From assembly GCA_900110015.1 (NCBI GenBank), contig FOCD01000002.1:950207-1014206 (forward strand): DNA of 64,000 nt. The letters are read 5' to 3'. Both the position numbers and the translations under genes were made by a program. Under the pieces are notes generated by a model that was given only the letters and a program-made list of their open reading frames with translations, did not search any database and was not told where the DNA came from. Origin of the DNA: Terribacillus saccharophilus. Its GTDB lineage: Bacteria; Bacillota; Bacilli; Bacillales; Amphibacillaceae. Shown here one piece after another: positions 9,110-16,927 of this stretch (the first letter of the stretch is position 1; each line of letters starts with the position of its first letter).

Positions 9110-9459
9110 AGTACACCCCGCATCTTAGAATAATAGCCTGATAGTCTGATCTTTGAGTATCCATTTCTATTTAATTTCTTACATTGTTTTAAAACACTTA
9201 TAGAGACAAGCTCATCCCTACTTGTGACTGCTCCTAAAATTTCGGCTGAAAAAGCCACAAGTATTACCAAAAACTGTATAATGAGGTTTGAGACAATTAC
9301 TGTTAATCTTTTTCCAAGAAGAGTTAGCTGACTCTTAGTTATCATTTCAGAACATTTACAAATTGTTGAGTACAAGTGTCCACCGTAATGTTCTAAAATA
9401 ATTAACATACAGCAGCAACATTTCACTTCTTCGTTCCCTAATATAAATGTAACAAACAT
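9091..9459 (-). CDS. Doubtful ORF; weak resemblance to Spo0E-like phosphatases
   Basis: A 122-codon frame that overlaps the glycosyltransferase start by 19 bases. Residues 73-100 (AEILGAVTSRDELVSIS and then LKQCKKLNRNGYSK) loosely recall the C-terminal half of Spo0E-like proteins, but the signature Ser-Gln-x-Leu-Asp is not intact and the spacing is off by two or three residues. There is no good ribosome site at 9459 or at the internal ATG (9345). It may be a decayed Spo0E-like gene or chance. I report it only because nothing else explains this stretch. Confidence 0.25.
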   Translation of the reverse strand: MFVTFILGNEEVKCCCCMLIILEHYGGHLYSTICKCSEMITKSQLTLLGKRLTVIVSNLIIQFLVILVAFSAEILGAVTSRDELVSISVLKQCKKLNRNGYSKIRLSGYYSKMRGVLWSKIR

Positions 9460-9658
9460 AGATTTTCTCTAATTACGTTTCTTGTAAAGATTTAATTAAA
9501 TAAGCTAACACAAAACGACGCCTCCTACAGAAAGGGCGCCGATTATTAAAAGAACCTGTCAAAAATAAGGTTTATCTGTTATTAAGATGAAAAAATTAAA
9601 TTATAAAAATATATTATTTTCGCAAAGGATTACATGTGGTATTTACTAAATCTTATAT

Positions 9659-9686
9659 ATATATTATGACAAAATTCATAATATAT
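9659..9686. promoter_or_regulatory. Perfect 11-base inverted repeat upstream of a small membrane protein gene
   Basis: ATATATTATGA, six bases, TCATAATATAT. It ends about 50 bases before the start codon at 9736, where an operator would be expected. The binding protein is unknown. Confidence 0.45.
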
Positions 9687-9735
9687 GGGTCCTGAATTAT
9701 TGAGGAATGCTTACACTAAAGGAGAATTGATATCT

Positions 9736-9957
9736 ATGTACTTTATTTCCGGAATTATTTTTATTGCCATTTCATTTATGATGTTCTTTTTCATTGATTT
9801 GTTCTCTAGAATTTTTCCGCAAGAAGTTATGTTACTTGATGAAGATGTGGTGCAAGGATACTACCAAACAGGTTCTCTGCTGTTTCCTATTATCGCGGGT
9901 ATAATTGGCTTGTTTTTTATTGTGATGCATTATCTGCTGCAGGGAAAAGCTGAATAA
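9736..9957 (+). CDS. Small membrane protein, two predicted helices
   Basis: A 73-residue protein. Residues 2-24 (YFISGIIFIAISFMMFFFID) and about 47-68 (SLLFPIIAGIIGLFFIVMHY) are membrane helices joined by an acidic loop. I chose the ATG at 9736 because AAAGGAGAA lies 9-10 bases before it. The ATG at 9685 has no ribosome site and falls in the inverted repeat. It stands alone between an AT-rich stretch and a clear terminator. I do not recognise the family. Confidence 0.65.
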   Translation: MYFISGIIFIAISFMMFFFIDLFSRIFPQEVMLLDEDVVQGYYQTGSLLFPIIAGIIGLFFIVMHYLLQGKAE

Positions 9958-10261
9958 CTATTTCTAAGAAAGCATCTTGATCTATGTGGCGACAGTATTT
10001 ACAAATAGATTTTAGCTCTCCTAAGCAGGAGAGCTTTTCTTATTTACTTTAAATTTTCTCTTCTGATCACAATTGTTTGTTTCTTACTATTGTGAAAATC
10101 TGCTATCATAGCTTTTGGAATAATCTTTATATCATCTTCTTAATATGTAATACTTTTATCTTGTATAGTAATTCCTTCCAATTCCAAGTCTCTCAATCCA
10201 ATATTCGACAAAAAATGGTAGAATTGTATTTAATAATAATATTTTAAAGGAGCTTTTCACT
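9958..10261. other. Intergenic region: terminator, then AT-rich sequence with the rap promoter
   Basis: After the hairpin at 10014-10040 there is about 160 bases of AT-rich sequence with no convincing ORF. An extended -10 (TGGTAGAAT, 10216-10224) lies about 40 bases before the Rap-like gene. The second Rap-like gene has an almost identical TGGTAAAAT upstream. Confidence 0.5.
10014..10040 (+). terminator. Terminator after the small membrane protein gene
   Basis: AGCTCTCCT, four-base loop, AGGAGAGCT, then TTTCTTATTT. Confidence 0.85.
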
Positions 10262-11314
10262 ATGGGACGGAATCTCTCGGATCACCTCGATATTGCAGCT
10301 CTAATGGATAATTGGTCTGTCAGCATTCAGCTTGATAAAAAAGGTGCTGCTGCAACCATCCACAAAGAGCTTAAGAAACATATTAACGAGTTCGATGTCG
10401 AGAAGCTTATCACATATTACCTGTTTGAGAGTCGCTATTATTTGATGCAAAAAGATGCTGAGAATACCGCTATATCACTTGATAATGCAAAAACACACCA
10501 AGACCACTTCCATGATACCCACCGATATTTCCTTCACTTAGCAGAAGGTATTCTTTTCTATGATGAAGGAAATTACCAAAAAGCACTTCACTATCTTGAG
10601 AATGCTGAGAATTACATTGATCAGCTGGATAACCCTATAGATATAGGGGAATTCCATCTCCGAAAAGCCATGACCTACTATTTTCTCGACATTACCAATC
10701 TGTCTGTTCTTCATAGTGCAAGAGCTGCAAAAGTATTCAAATCTTCTAAAAGACTGGAATTTCTGCTTGCCCGGACGCAAATGCTGCAGGGATTGAATTA
10801 CATAGATCAACTCAACTACGAATTAGCGGAAAAATATCTTCTAACAGCGTTAACAACTTTCGAGAAAAACGAAAATCAAAACTTTATCTCTTCTACAAAC
10901 CTTAACCTTGGTGTGCTTTATGTAAAACGTGATTTACCAGCTACTGCAATTCCCTATCTTAATGCAGCATTGCAAGGGAAACAAAAACGTATTTTATTAA
11001 AGATTTTATACTTATTAACTGATTGTTATTGGAAAACAAATCAACCTTCTAAAGCAATAGAAGTCTATAAAGAAGGATTTCAGGCAAGCATTGAAGAAAA
11101 TAATATGACAAAGAAGTGGGAATTCGCAATGCTGCATAAAAAATATGAAGACAGGCTGAATTTTGAAATTGTCTGGCAGGAGGGGATAAATTATTTTCAG
11201 AAAGTAGAAGATGTTTATAATGTCAGGCTTTTCTCGAAACAATTAGCCCAATATTATGCGGATAACAATCAGCATGATATTGCAATGAAGTACTATCTAT
11301 TAACTCTTACTTAA
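10262..11314 (+). CDS. Rap-family TPR protein (response regulator aspartate phosphatase type)
   Basis: Rap proteins dephosphorylate Spo0F or sequester response regulators and are inhibited by secreted Phr peptides. This 350-residue protein has the family layout: an N-terminal three-helix part (residues 1 to about 75) and TPR helices to the end, with repeats such as YQKALHYLENAENY, YELAEKYLLTALTTF and PSKAIEVYKEGFQ. Residues around 140-175 (HLRKAMTYYFLDITNLSVLH) fit the conserved Rap segment. AAAGGAGC precedes the ATG. A small secreted-peptide gene starts 17 bases after the stop, the classic rap-phr arrangement. A paralogue lies at 26314-27378. The target response regulator is unknown. Confidence 0.85.
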   Translation: MGRNLSDHLDIAALMDNWSVSIQLDKKGAAATIHKELKKHINEFDVEKLITYYLFESRYYLMQKDAENTAISLDNAKTHQDHFHDTHRYFLHLAEGILFYDEGNYQKALHYLENAENYIDQLDNPIDIGEFHLRKAMTYYFLDITNLSVLHSARAAKVFKSSKRLEFLLARTQMLQGLNYIDQLNYELAEKYLLTALTTFEKNENQNFISSTNLNLGVLYVKRDLPATAIPYLNAALQGKQKRILLKILYLLTDCYWKTNQPSKAIEVYKEGFQASIEENNMTKKWEFAMLHKKYEDRLNFEIVWQEGINYFQKVEDVYNVRLFSKQLAQYYADNNQHDIAMKYYLLTLT

Positions 11315-11330
11315 AAAGAGGAGGATTTGT

Positions 11331-11474
11331 TTGAAGAAAGTTATTTTTTCACTGGTACTGATAGGTACTATTGTTATAAGTAGCTTAGTCGGATATGCAA
11401 ATCATCATGGTACTACAGAAAAGCCAACTGATCTTGGCAGCGCAGTATTTCTCTTAGAAATACTAGATAAATAA
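11331..11474 (+). CDS. Phr-like secreted signalling peptide precursor
   Basis: A 47-residue frame starting with TTG, preceded by GAGGAGG at 8 bases. It begins MKKVIFSLVLIGTIVISSLV, a lysine-rich end and hydrophobic core typical of an export signal, with a likely cleavage site after GYA (residues 21-23). The remaining 24 residues (NHHGTTEKPTDLGSAVFLLE and then ILDK) would be exported and trimmed to a short peptide. Position right behind a rap gene and this layout are those of Phr precursors, which are cut to penta- or hexapeptides, re-imported by Opp, and inhibit their Rap. The mature peptide cannot be fixed from sequence. Confidence 0.75.
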   Translation: MKKVIFSLVLIGTIVISSLVGYANHHGTTEKPTDLGSAVFLLEILDK

Positions 11475-11492
11475 ACAAAACATAACTGTTTT

Positions 11493-11533
11493 AGAGAACG
11501 GACATCCGCTTGATACGTGTCCGTTCTCTTTCT
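11493..11533 (+). terminator. Terminator of the rap-phr operon
   Basis: Twelve-base perfect arms AGAGAACGGACA and TGTCCGTTCTCT, then TTCTG. Confidence 0.85.
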
Positions 11534-11620
11534 GTGCTCTTGATTAAGTCATGCTTCATTCAATGCTAATATAGAAGTAGGATTATAGTATAACCACCTC
11601 TGAAAGGATGTTGATGCAGG

Positions 11621-12595
11621 TTGATTAAATTCGGTATCGTCGGTACAAATTGGATTACTGAGCGATTAATTGCAGCTGGCAAACAGCATGAAGATTTCAA
11701 CGTTACAGCTGTGTATTCCCGGTCGGAAGAAAAAGGACAAGCATTTACTAAGAAGCATCAGCTTCCACTCGCCTTTACTGACATCAACGAGATGGCTAAA
11801 CACGATGACATAGACGCCGTCTACATAGCCAGTCCCAACGCTTTACATGCGGAACAATCATTATTGTTTATGGAGAACGGCAAGCATGTGCTTTGCGAAA
11901 AGCCTTTTGCCTCTAACAGTTCAGAAGTATTACAAATGATTAGGAAGGCAGAAGAAAAAGGCGTTGTTCTTATGGAAGCGATGAAATCGACATATATGCC
12001 CAACTTCCTGAGCGTCAGAGAACATCTGCATAAAATAGGTCCTATACGCTCTTACTTTTCTTCAAGCTGCCGCTACTCTTCGTTTTATGATGATTTGAAG
12101 AATGGATCATTGCCAAATTTATTCAATCCAGCCTTATCTGGTGGAGCTTTAATGGATCTCGGCGTTTACACTATCGCACCCTTGGTTGCGCTGTTTGGCA
12201 GACCAACGTCTATTCAAACAACTGGCACTATTTTAGCATCAGGCGTCGACGGGCAAGGACATATGCTTCTCGATTATGAAGAAGTCAAAGCGAGTGTCAT
12301 GTTCTCCTGCATCACGAACTCCTATCTTCCCACTGAAATTATCGGTGAAAAAGGAACCATTGTAGTCCACCATATTTCAAGTCCGAAGAAAGCGGAAATA
12401 CATTATCCTGACGGAACAAGTGAAGACATTAGCAGGCAGCAGGAATACGACCCGATGTACTATGAAATTGCAGAGTTCATTCAGCTTATCCAAACAAATA
12501 AACAGCAGTCTTCAGTCAACACATGGGAAAATTCAATTATTACAATGGAGATACTTGAGCAGGCACGAAGGCAGATGGGTGTACCAATAAACTAA
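11621..12595 (+). CDS. Gfo/Idh/MocA-family oxidoreductase
   Basis: An NAD(P)-dependent dehydrogenase of 324 residues. The N-terminal Rossmann domain starts MIKFGIVGTNWITERLI with GxxGxxxxT. The family motif CEKPFA, with the catalytic lysine, is at about residues 91-96. The C-terminal alpha/beta domain includes GGALMDLGVYTI (about 175-186), with the Asp and Tyr of the substrate pocket. The start is TTG at 11621, because the nearby ATG codons are out of frame. It stands alone with its own terminator. Text resembles B. subtilis YulF-like proteins. The substrate, probably a sugar or cyclitol, is not readable. Confidence 0.9.
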   Translation: MIKFGIVGTNWITERLIAAGKQHEDFNVTAVYSRSEEKGQAFTKKHQLPLAFTDINEMAKHDDIDAVYIASPNALHAEQSLLFMENGKHVLCEKPFASNSSEVLQMIRKAEEKGVVLMEAMKSTYMPNFLSVREHLHKIGPIRSYFSSSCRYSSFYDDLKNGSLPNLFNPALSGGALMDLGVYTIAPLVALFGRPTSIQTTGTILASGVDGQGHMLLDYEEVKASVMFSCITNSYLPTEIIGEKGTIVVHHISSPKKAEIHYPDGTSEDISRQQEYDPMYYEIAEFIQLIQTNKQQSSVNTWENSIITMEILEQARRQMGVPIN

Positions 12596-12616
12596 ATAAT
12601 ATCGTCTGTAACCCCA

Positions 12617-12650
12617 AAAGGACACTTCACTGCAGAAGTGTCCTTTCATT
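12617..12650. terminator. Bidirectional terminator between the oxidoreductase and feoB-like genes
   Basis: AAAGGACACTTC, six-base loop, GAAGTGTCCTTT, then a T-rich tail on the plus strand. It separates converging genes. Confidence 0.75.
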
Positions 12651-12661
12651 TGTGCGTATTT

Positions 12662-14320
12662 TTAAAAGAGTGTATATAGAATAACGGCCAGTCCTACTGT
12701 GCTTGCAACAGAGGTTAATGCCTGTTTGGCGAATAAGCTGCTTGCATGCTTCACACTGAATTCGCGTGCAATAGTATATAGCGTTACCACACAGGACGAT
12801 AACGTACTGGCAAGATAAACAAGCAAGAATATCTGGGCGGTTGATAAACTGCTTATCAAGACACCGCCATTTTGGTTCAGCACCAGCAGCCCATCTTTGC
12901 GAATAAAAGAGAAAACGATTCCTTCCACTGTATCTGCAGGTAAATGCAGTACCTGCAGAAAAGGTTGAAGCATTACAGTCAGCCACTGAAATAGTGGGGT
13001 AAACTGGAGCAGGGATGCAGCTACACAAATAAGCAAGAAGATCGGCATCGCCTGCAGAACGAATTGCCTGACCACTCCCTTTATGCGAGCTGCAGCGCTA
13101 GCCATATCAGGCTTTTGTACATACGGCAGCGGCGCCTTTCTTTCCAGCTGTGGAGCAGCTTGTTTATTCCATATTCGCGTATGTATCGCACCGACAATAA
13201 ATAATGCGACCAAATAAGGTAAAAAAAGAATTGGTTTTCCAGCTGCACCAAATAGCGATAAAGTGGCACCAATTTGATAGCTGCATGCGGAGCCGAATGA
13301 TAACAGTGACACACACGCTCCCCTGGAACAGACACTGCAGCTCCTGCTTTGTAAAACTGCTACAACGTTACAGCCGAAGCCAGTTAACACTGGTACAAGA
13401 TCTCTTCCTGTCAGGCCAATTTTGCGCAGCCATCCATCCAATGCATGGGTAATGTGCTCCTGCATACCGCTTTCTTCCGTTAGAACTGTTGCCACTGCCA
13501 CTAGGGCAATAACGGGAAAAGCCCAAATAAAAGAATAAGACCCTAAAGTCAACAAACCATAATCCCCCACTAGCAGCACCGAAAGCAGCACAGGCAGATT
13601 GCTCAGAGCTTCCGTGAGCGGATTAAGGATGTATGACTCTGCCAGTGGTTGCAGCCAGCTGGCTAAAAAATACGCTGCAAATACAGGTACTGCAAATATT
13701 GCCAGACAAAACATAAGAGCTAATAGCTTGCCCACTGCCGGAATAGTAAAAGGGTATAGTAAGGATGGTGGCGGATTTTTCGGTTCCGGCAGGAAGGAGA
13801 GTACGCTCTTTGGCACTCTCCAAACTTCCGCCGTTTCCATTGCCTGCAGCAATTCCTGCTGGCCCATTGCCTGACGCGTATCTTTCCAGAAGACAGGAAT
13901 ATGGAGCAGGTTCTCGATATACCTTCTTTCCTCTTGGGCAGGCATGTAGCGATCTGTGTGCGTTACTATTAGTACCGCCTTCCTTCCTCGTAGAGGCAGC
14001 AGGTTCTCCAGCATATTTAACTCCTGCTTTAAAGATGCTGATGAGACGAATAATATCATGCTGCTGGCTTGGTTTGCATGCTCCAAGGTAAGCTGCATGG
14101 AATAGGCGTCTCCTTCTACGCGAAGACCTGGGGCATCTACCAATACAAGGTTCGTCCCTTGTACAGAGGCTGAGATCATCTCTACTGTCGACCCTTTCAC
14201 ATAAGAGCTCACAGCATTTTCTTTCCCGGTCAGCTGTCGGAAAAAGGTTGTTTTTCCAACTGATTCGCACCCAAGCAAGATTACTTCCTGAGTTTTTTGA
14301 TTGGCTGCTAGCATTGACAC
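12662..14320 (-). CDS. Divergent FeoB-like GTPase membrane transporter
   Basis: A 552-residue protein with an N-terminal G domain: P-loop GCESVGKT (17-24), DAPG (62-65), and THTD at 120-123 in the place of NKxD. About eight membrane helices follow from residue 195. The FeoB gate signature GFGCNV is at 314-319. It is much shorter than FeoB (about 660-770) and no feoA is near. Unlike iron FeoB, the loop after GFGCNV is cysteine-rich (Cys328, 331, 336, 346). It overlaps the upstream flavin oxidoreductase by 13 bases (GTG at 14320 or ATG at 14314), so translation is coupled. The operon promoter carries a Zur box, so the cargo may be zinc rather than iron. That is inference. Confidence 0.82.
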   Translation of the reverse strand: MSMLAANQKTQEVILLGCESVGKTTFFRQLTGKENAVSSYVKGSTVEMISASVQGTNLVLVDAPGLRVEGDAYSMQLTLEHANQASSMILFVSSASLKQELNMLENLLPLRGRKAVLIVTHTDRYMPAQEERRYIENLLHIPVFWKDTRQAMGQQELLQAMETAEVWRVPKSVLSFLPEPKNPPPSLLYPFTIPAVGKLLALMFCLAIFAVPVFAAYFLASWLQPLAESYILNPLTEALSNLPVLLSVLLVGDYGLLTLGSYSFIWAFPVIALVAVATVLTEESGMQEHITHALDGWLRKIGLTGRDLVPVLTGFGCNVVAVLQSRSCSVCSRGACVSLLSFGSACSYQIGATLSLFGAAGKPILFLPYLVALFIVGAIHTRIWNKQAAPQLERKAPLPYVQKPDMASAAARIKGVVRQFVLQAMPIFLLICVAASLLQFTPLFQWLTVMLQPFLQVLHLPADTVEGIVFSFIRKDGLLVLNQNGGVLISSLSTAQIFLLVYLASTLSSCVVTLYTIAREFSVKHASSLFAKQALTSVASTVGLAVILYTLF

Positions 14321-15420
14321 CGTTCACCACACATGGACAAATCATCTAGAATAAAATTCTCTTGTCTGTACTGTTCCAAAATAGATTGGTCCAATTGCAG
14401 ATTATCCGCAATTGCTTTCGCTACCACCGCATAGCGCTGGCGGAATTTATAAATATAACAAAATACATGGCTGTCATGTCTCACTTCGGGTCCTGCCAGG
14501 AATAAACCTGGCGTTTTTACTACCTCATCATCTTCTGTAAGCAGTACTTTTCCATGATCACCTCTTGTGACAAGATCTCCAAGCAATGACGTACTCCCCG
14601 TAAATCCTGTTGCCAAAATTGGCTGTGTATCGCTGTAATATACTTTGTTATCAGCAGTTTTAACGGCATATTTTCCGTCTTCCTGATACATGTGCACCGC
14701 TTCTGTGTTTCCGATCAATTCAAGTTTTTCTGGGTCCTCAAGTTTGCGAATTCTGCCGTAGGTGTATGGCGTCAAAGAAACACTAGGATCACTATGATCG
14801 AATTCCCATGTATTGGTCTTCGCCAGCACCTTGACCTTGGCACCTCTGCTGCACAGCTGATAAGCAGCATCCATGCCACTCTCGTAGCCGCCAATTATAA
14901 GGTGCTCTGATTCGATAATATTTGCCCATGATTTCACTTCACTGGAGTGAATCGCCAGTTCTGCTCCAGGAAAAGGCTTGCGGTTCGGGTATTGATACTC
15001 TCCTGCAGCCCAAATAAGAAACCTGCTGGAGATATCTCCCTTGGATGTGCTTACCTCAAATCCATCTGAATTCTTAACAACACTGTGAACAGTTGTATTC
15101 TCCTCCACCGGAAGTTCAAAATGGTCTGCAATTAACTCTAAGTACTGCGCATAATCCAGGCCGGTCGGATGTTCTTCATCCAATGTATATGCTGGAGAAG
15201 TTTTCGGAGCAATTGCATTCAAATCCGTCTGTCCAAAGCCCTGAGCAGGAAAGGAAGGGGTAATGAACCGCATCTCTTGCGGCCAATTTCGGAAAGATGC
15301 ACCGATTTCCCCTTTCTCTAGGATAACGAAATGTTTACAGCCCATCTCCTGCAAAATGCTGCCTATTCCAATGCCAGAAGCACCTCCGCCAACAATAATC
15401 ACGTCATAATAAGGTTCCAT
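14308..15420 (-). CDS. FAD/NAD(P)-binding oxidoreductase partnered with the FeoB-like protein
   Basis: A 370-residue flavoprotein of the CzcO/YpdA-like class. The FAD-binding GGGASGIGIG is at about residues 11-20, a second nucleotide-binding turn (IIGGYESGMDAAYQL) near 185-199, and ILATGFTGSTSLLGD near 272-286. It ends in MCGERCQC, a Cys-x3-Cys-x-Cys tail that could bind a metal. I start at 15420, where GGGAG lies about 8 bases upstream. A longer start at 15447 has no ribosome site. It is the first gene of a two-gene operon with the feoB-like gene, under a promoter overlapped by a Zur box. No enzymatic substrate is known to me. Confidence 0.85.
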   Translation of the reverse strand: MEPYYDVIIVGGGASGIGIGSILQEMGCKHFVILEKGEIGASFRNWPQEMRFITPSFPAQGFGQTDLNAIAPKTSPAYTLDEEHPTGLDYAQYLELIADHFELPVEENTTVHSVVKNSDGFEVSTSKGDISSRFLIWAAGEYQYPNRKPFPGAELAIHSSEVKSWANIIESEHLIIGGYESGMDAAYQLCSRGAKVKVLAKTNTWEFDHSDPSVSLTPYTYGRIRKLEDPEKLELIGNTEAVHMYQEDGKYAVKTADNKVYYSDTQPILATGFTGSTSLLGDLVTRGDHGKVLLTEDDEVVKTPGLFLAGPEVRHDSHVFCYIYKFRQRYAVVAKAIADNLQLDQSILEQYRQENFILDDLSMCGERCQC

Positions 15421-15451
15421 TTTATATCTCCCTTTGCACGACTTCAATTTT

Positions 15452-15472
15452 AAATAGTAATAATTACGATTT
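15452..15472. promoter_or_regulatory. Zur box in the promoter of the oxidoreductase/feoB-like operon
   Basis: AAATAGTAATAATTACGATT (continuing with T) matches the B. subtilis Zur operator, core TCGTAATNATTACGA with A/T flanks, at every position but one. It covers the expected start of transcription, just downstream of the -10 box, so Zn-loaded Zur would repress. Confidence 0.8.
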
Positions 15473-15476
15473 AATT

Positions 15477-15505
15477 ATATTAAACCATGATTATTAGAAT
15501 GTAAA
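15477..15505 (-). promoter_or_regulatory. Sigma-A promoter of the Zur-controlled operon
   Basis: Minus strand: TTTACA, 17 bases, TAATAT. The Zur box begins 4 bases past the -10. Confidence 0.55.
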
Positions 15506-15526
15506 GACATGCAAACTTTCGTAGTA

Positions 15527-15562
15527 AATAAAAAAGGCTGGTATGCGTGCATACCAGCCTTT
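15527..15562 (-). terminator. Terminator of the mhq/wrbA operon
   Basis: Minus strand: AAAGGCTGGTATGC, tight loop, GCATACCAGCCTTT, then TTTATTT. It stands 10 bases past the wrbA stop codon. Confidence 0.85.
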
Positions 15563-15571
15563 CATGTTATC

Positions 15572-16183
15572 TTATTGATTTCCTTTTTTAACCCACTCTG
15601 CAACAGATACTGTACGTTTTGCCTGATGCTTCACAGCAGCTTCTACATCTTCTATCATCTTGCCGTCTTGACCCACTGTTACGCTTGTGCCGTAAGGGTT
15701 TCCTCCAGCTGCGAATAATACTGGATCTGTGTAGCCAGGTGTTGCGATGATTGCGCCCCAGTGCATCATGCTAGTGTATAGGGAAAGCAATGTTGCTTCT
15801 TGTCCTCCGTGCGGGTTTTGCGCAGATGTCATAGCGCTGACTACTTTATTAATTGTTTTACCGTTTGCCCATAGACCGCCTTGTAGATCAAGGAATTGCT
15901 TCATTTGAGATGGCATGTTACCAAAGCGCGTTGGTACGCTGAAGATGATTGCGTCAGCCCATTCCAAATCAGCAGAAGACGCGACAGGTACATCTTTTGT
16001 TGCTTCTGTTTGTGCTTTCCAAGCTGGATTAGCATCAATGACAGATTGTGGTGCAAGTTCTTGTACTTGCAGTACTTTTACTTCTGCGCCAGCTTCTTTT
16101 GCTGCTTCTTCTGCCCATTTTGCCATTTGATAGTTCGTGCCGCCCATGCTGTAATATACAACTGCTAATTTAACGTTTTCCAT
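15572..16183 (-). CDS. wrbA: NAD(P)H:quinone oxidoreductase, WrbA type
   Basis: A flavodoxin-fold enzyme that reduces quinones by two electrons without making radicals. The FMN-binding loop is [15 protein letters not shown] (about residues 9-23). [16 protein letters not shown] (about 84-99) and the late [14 protein letters not shown] segment are WrbA signatures. I start at 16183 (203 residues) because AAAGGAG lies 9 bases before it. An in-frame ATG at 16231 with a weaker site would add 16 residues. It follows mhqD by about 140 bases with no terminator between, so it is probably the last gene of the MhqR-controlled operon. Confidence 0.9.
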   Translation of the reverse strand: MENVKLAVVYYSMGGTNYQMAKWAEEAAKEAGAEVKVLQVQELAPQSVIDANPAWKAQTEATKDVPVASSADLEWADAIIFSVPTRFGNMPSQMKQFLDLQGGLWANGKTINKVVSAMTSAQNPHGGQEATLLSLYTSMMHWGAIIATPGYTDPVLFAAGGNPYGTSVTVGQDGKMIEDVEAAVKHQAKRTVSVAEWVKKGNQ

Positions 16184-16324
16184 TGTTTCATTCTCCTTTG
16201 TTTTTCCGAATAATTTATCTAAAAATCCCATTTGTGTTTACACTCCTCATTTGTTGCTTTCACACTTGCTTAGAATCAACCCCATTGATTGATGCACTAT
16301 CGAGCTGATATTTCTTATAACAAT

Positions 16325-16927
16325 TTAGCCGATATACCATTCGCGAGCTGCTTCCACTTCTGTGTTTGTTAGCTGATGCCCGTTGTTTTCCCAATGAAGC
16401 TGGACATCTGCATGCGCTTCTTTCAGTAGCTTGACCAGTTCCAATGTTTCCGCTGGTGAACAGATTGGATCATTGGTACCTGCTGCGATAAAGACGTTTT
16501 TACCGGTTAGATCCGGAAGCTCGATTCCTCTTCTTGGCACCATTGGATGATGGAGAATAGCACCTTTTAAGCTATTCTGATAATGGAACAACAAGCTTGC
16601 AGCGATATTGGCGCCATTTGAGTAGCCAATTGCGATAATGTTATCACGGTCGAAGTCATATTCTGCCGCTGCTTCATCAAGAAAATTATTTAATTCATTT
16701 GTACGGTACACAAGATCCTCTTCATCAAATACACCTTCCGCTAAACGCTTGAAAAAGCGCGGCATACCATTTTCCAAGACGTTTCCCCGCACGCTCAGCA
16801 CGGATGCATCTTCATCGATTCTTCCCGCTAGTGGCAACAAGTCCAATTCATTTCCGCCGGTTCCGTGAAGCAGTAAGAAAGTCGGCTTGGTGCTATCTTT
16901 ACCTTTATGAAAAAAGTGTTTCATCAT
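16325..16927 (-). CDS. mhqD: Alpha/beta hydrolase, MhqD type
   Basis: A 200-residue carboxylesterase-like hydrolase. LLLHGTGGNE (about 18-27) forms the oxyanion region. The nucleophile is in GYSNGA (about 102-107), and an Asp (GTNDPIC) and a His (NNGHQL) complete the triad. It resembles B. subtilis MhqD (YodD), part of the MhqR regulon that deals with methyl-hydroquinone and catechol. Its start overlaps the stop of the upstream glyoxalase gene by 4 bases, and GGAGGGAG lies before the ATG. Confidence 0.88.
   Translation of the reverse strand: MMKHFFHKGKDSTKPTFLLLHGTGGNELDLLPLAGRIDEDASVLSVRGNVLENGMPRFFKRLAEGVFDEEDLVYRTNELNNFLDEAAAEYDFDRDNIIAIGYSNGANIAASLLFHYQNSLKGAILHHPMVPRRGIELPDLTGKNVFIAAGTNDPICSPAETLELVKLLKEAHADVQLHWENNGHQLTNTEVEAAREWYIG

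Noticed and set aside
9512..9540. A GC-rich hairpin on the minus strand (GGCGCC, loop, GGCGTC, TTTTG).
   Set aside because: No minus-strand gene lies upstream of it, so I could not call it a terminator of anything. It may be a relic.
10200..10262. Sigma-H promoter before the Rap-like gene (GAAT after TGGTA).
   Set aside because: No AGGA-type -35 stands at the right distance. An extended -10 sigma-A promoter explains the box better and recurs before the second Rap-like gene.
13623..14345. A 240-codon frame overlapping the FeoB-like gene in another frame.
   Set aside because: Its translation is Arg/Ser-rich and patternless, and the FeoB-like frame carries all GTPase motifs through the same stretch.
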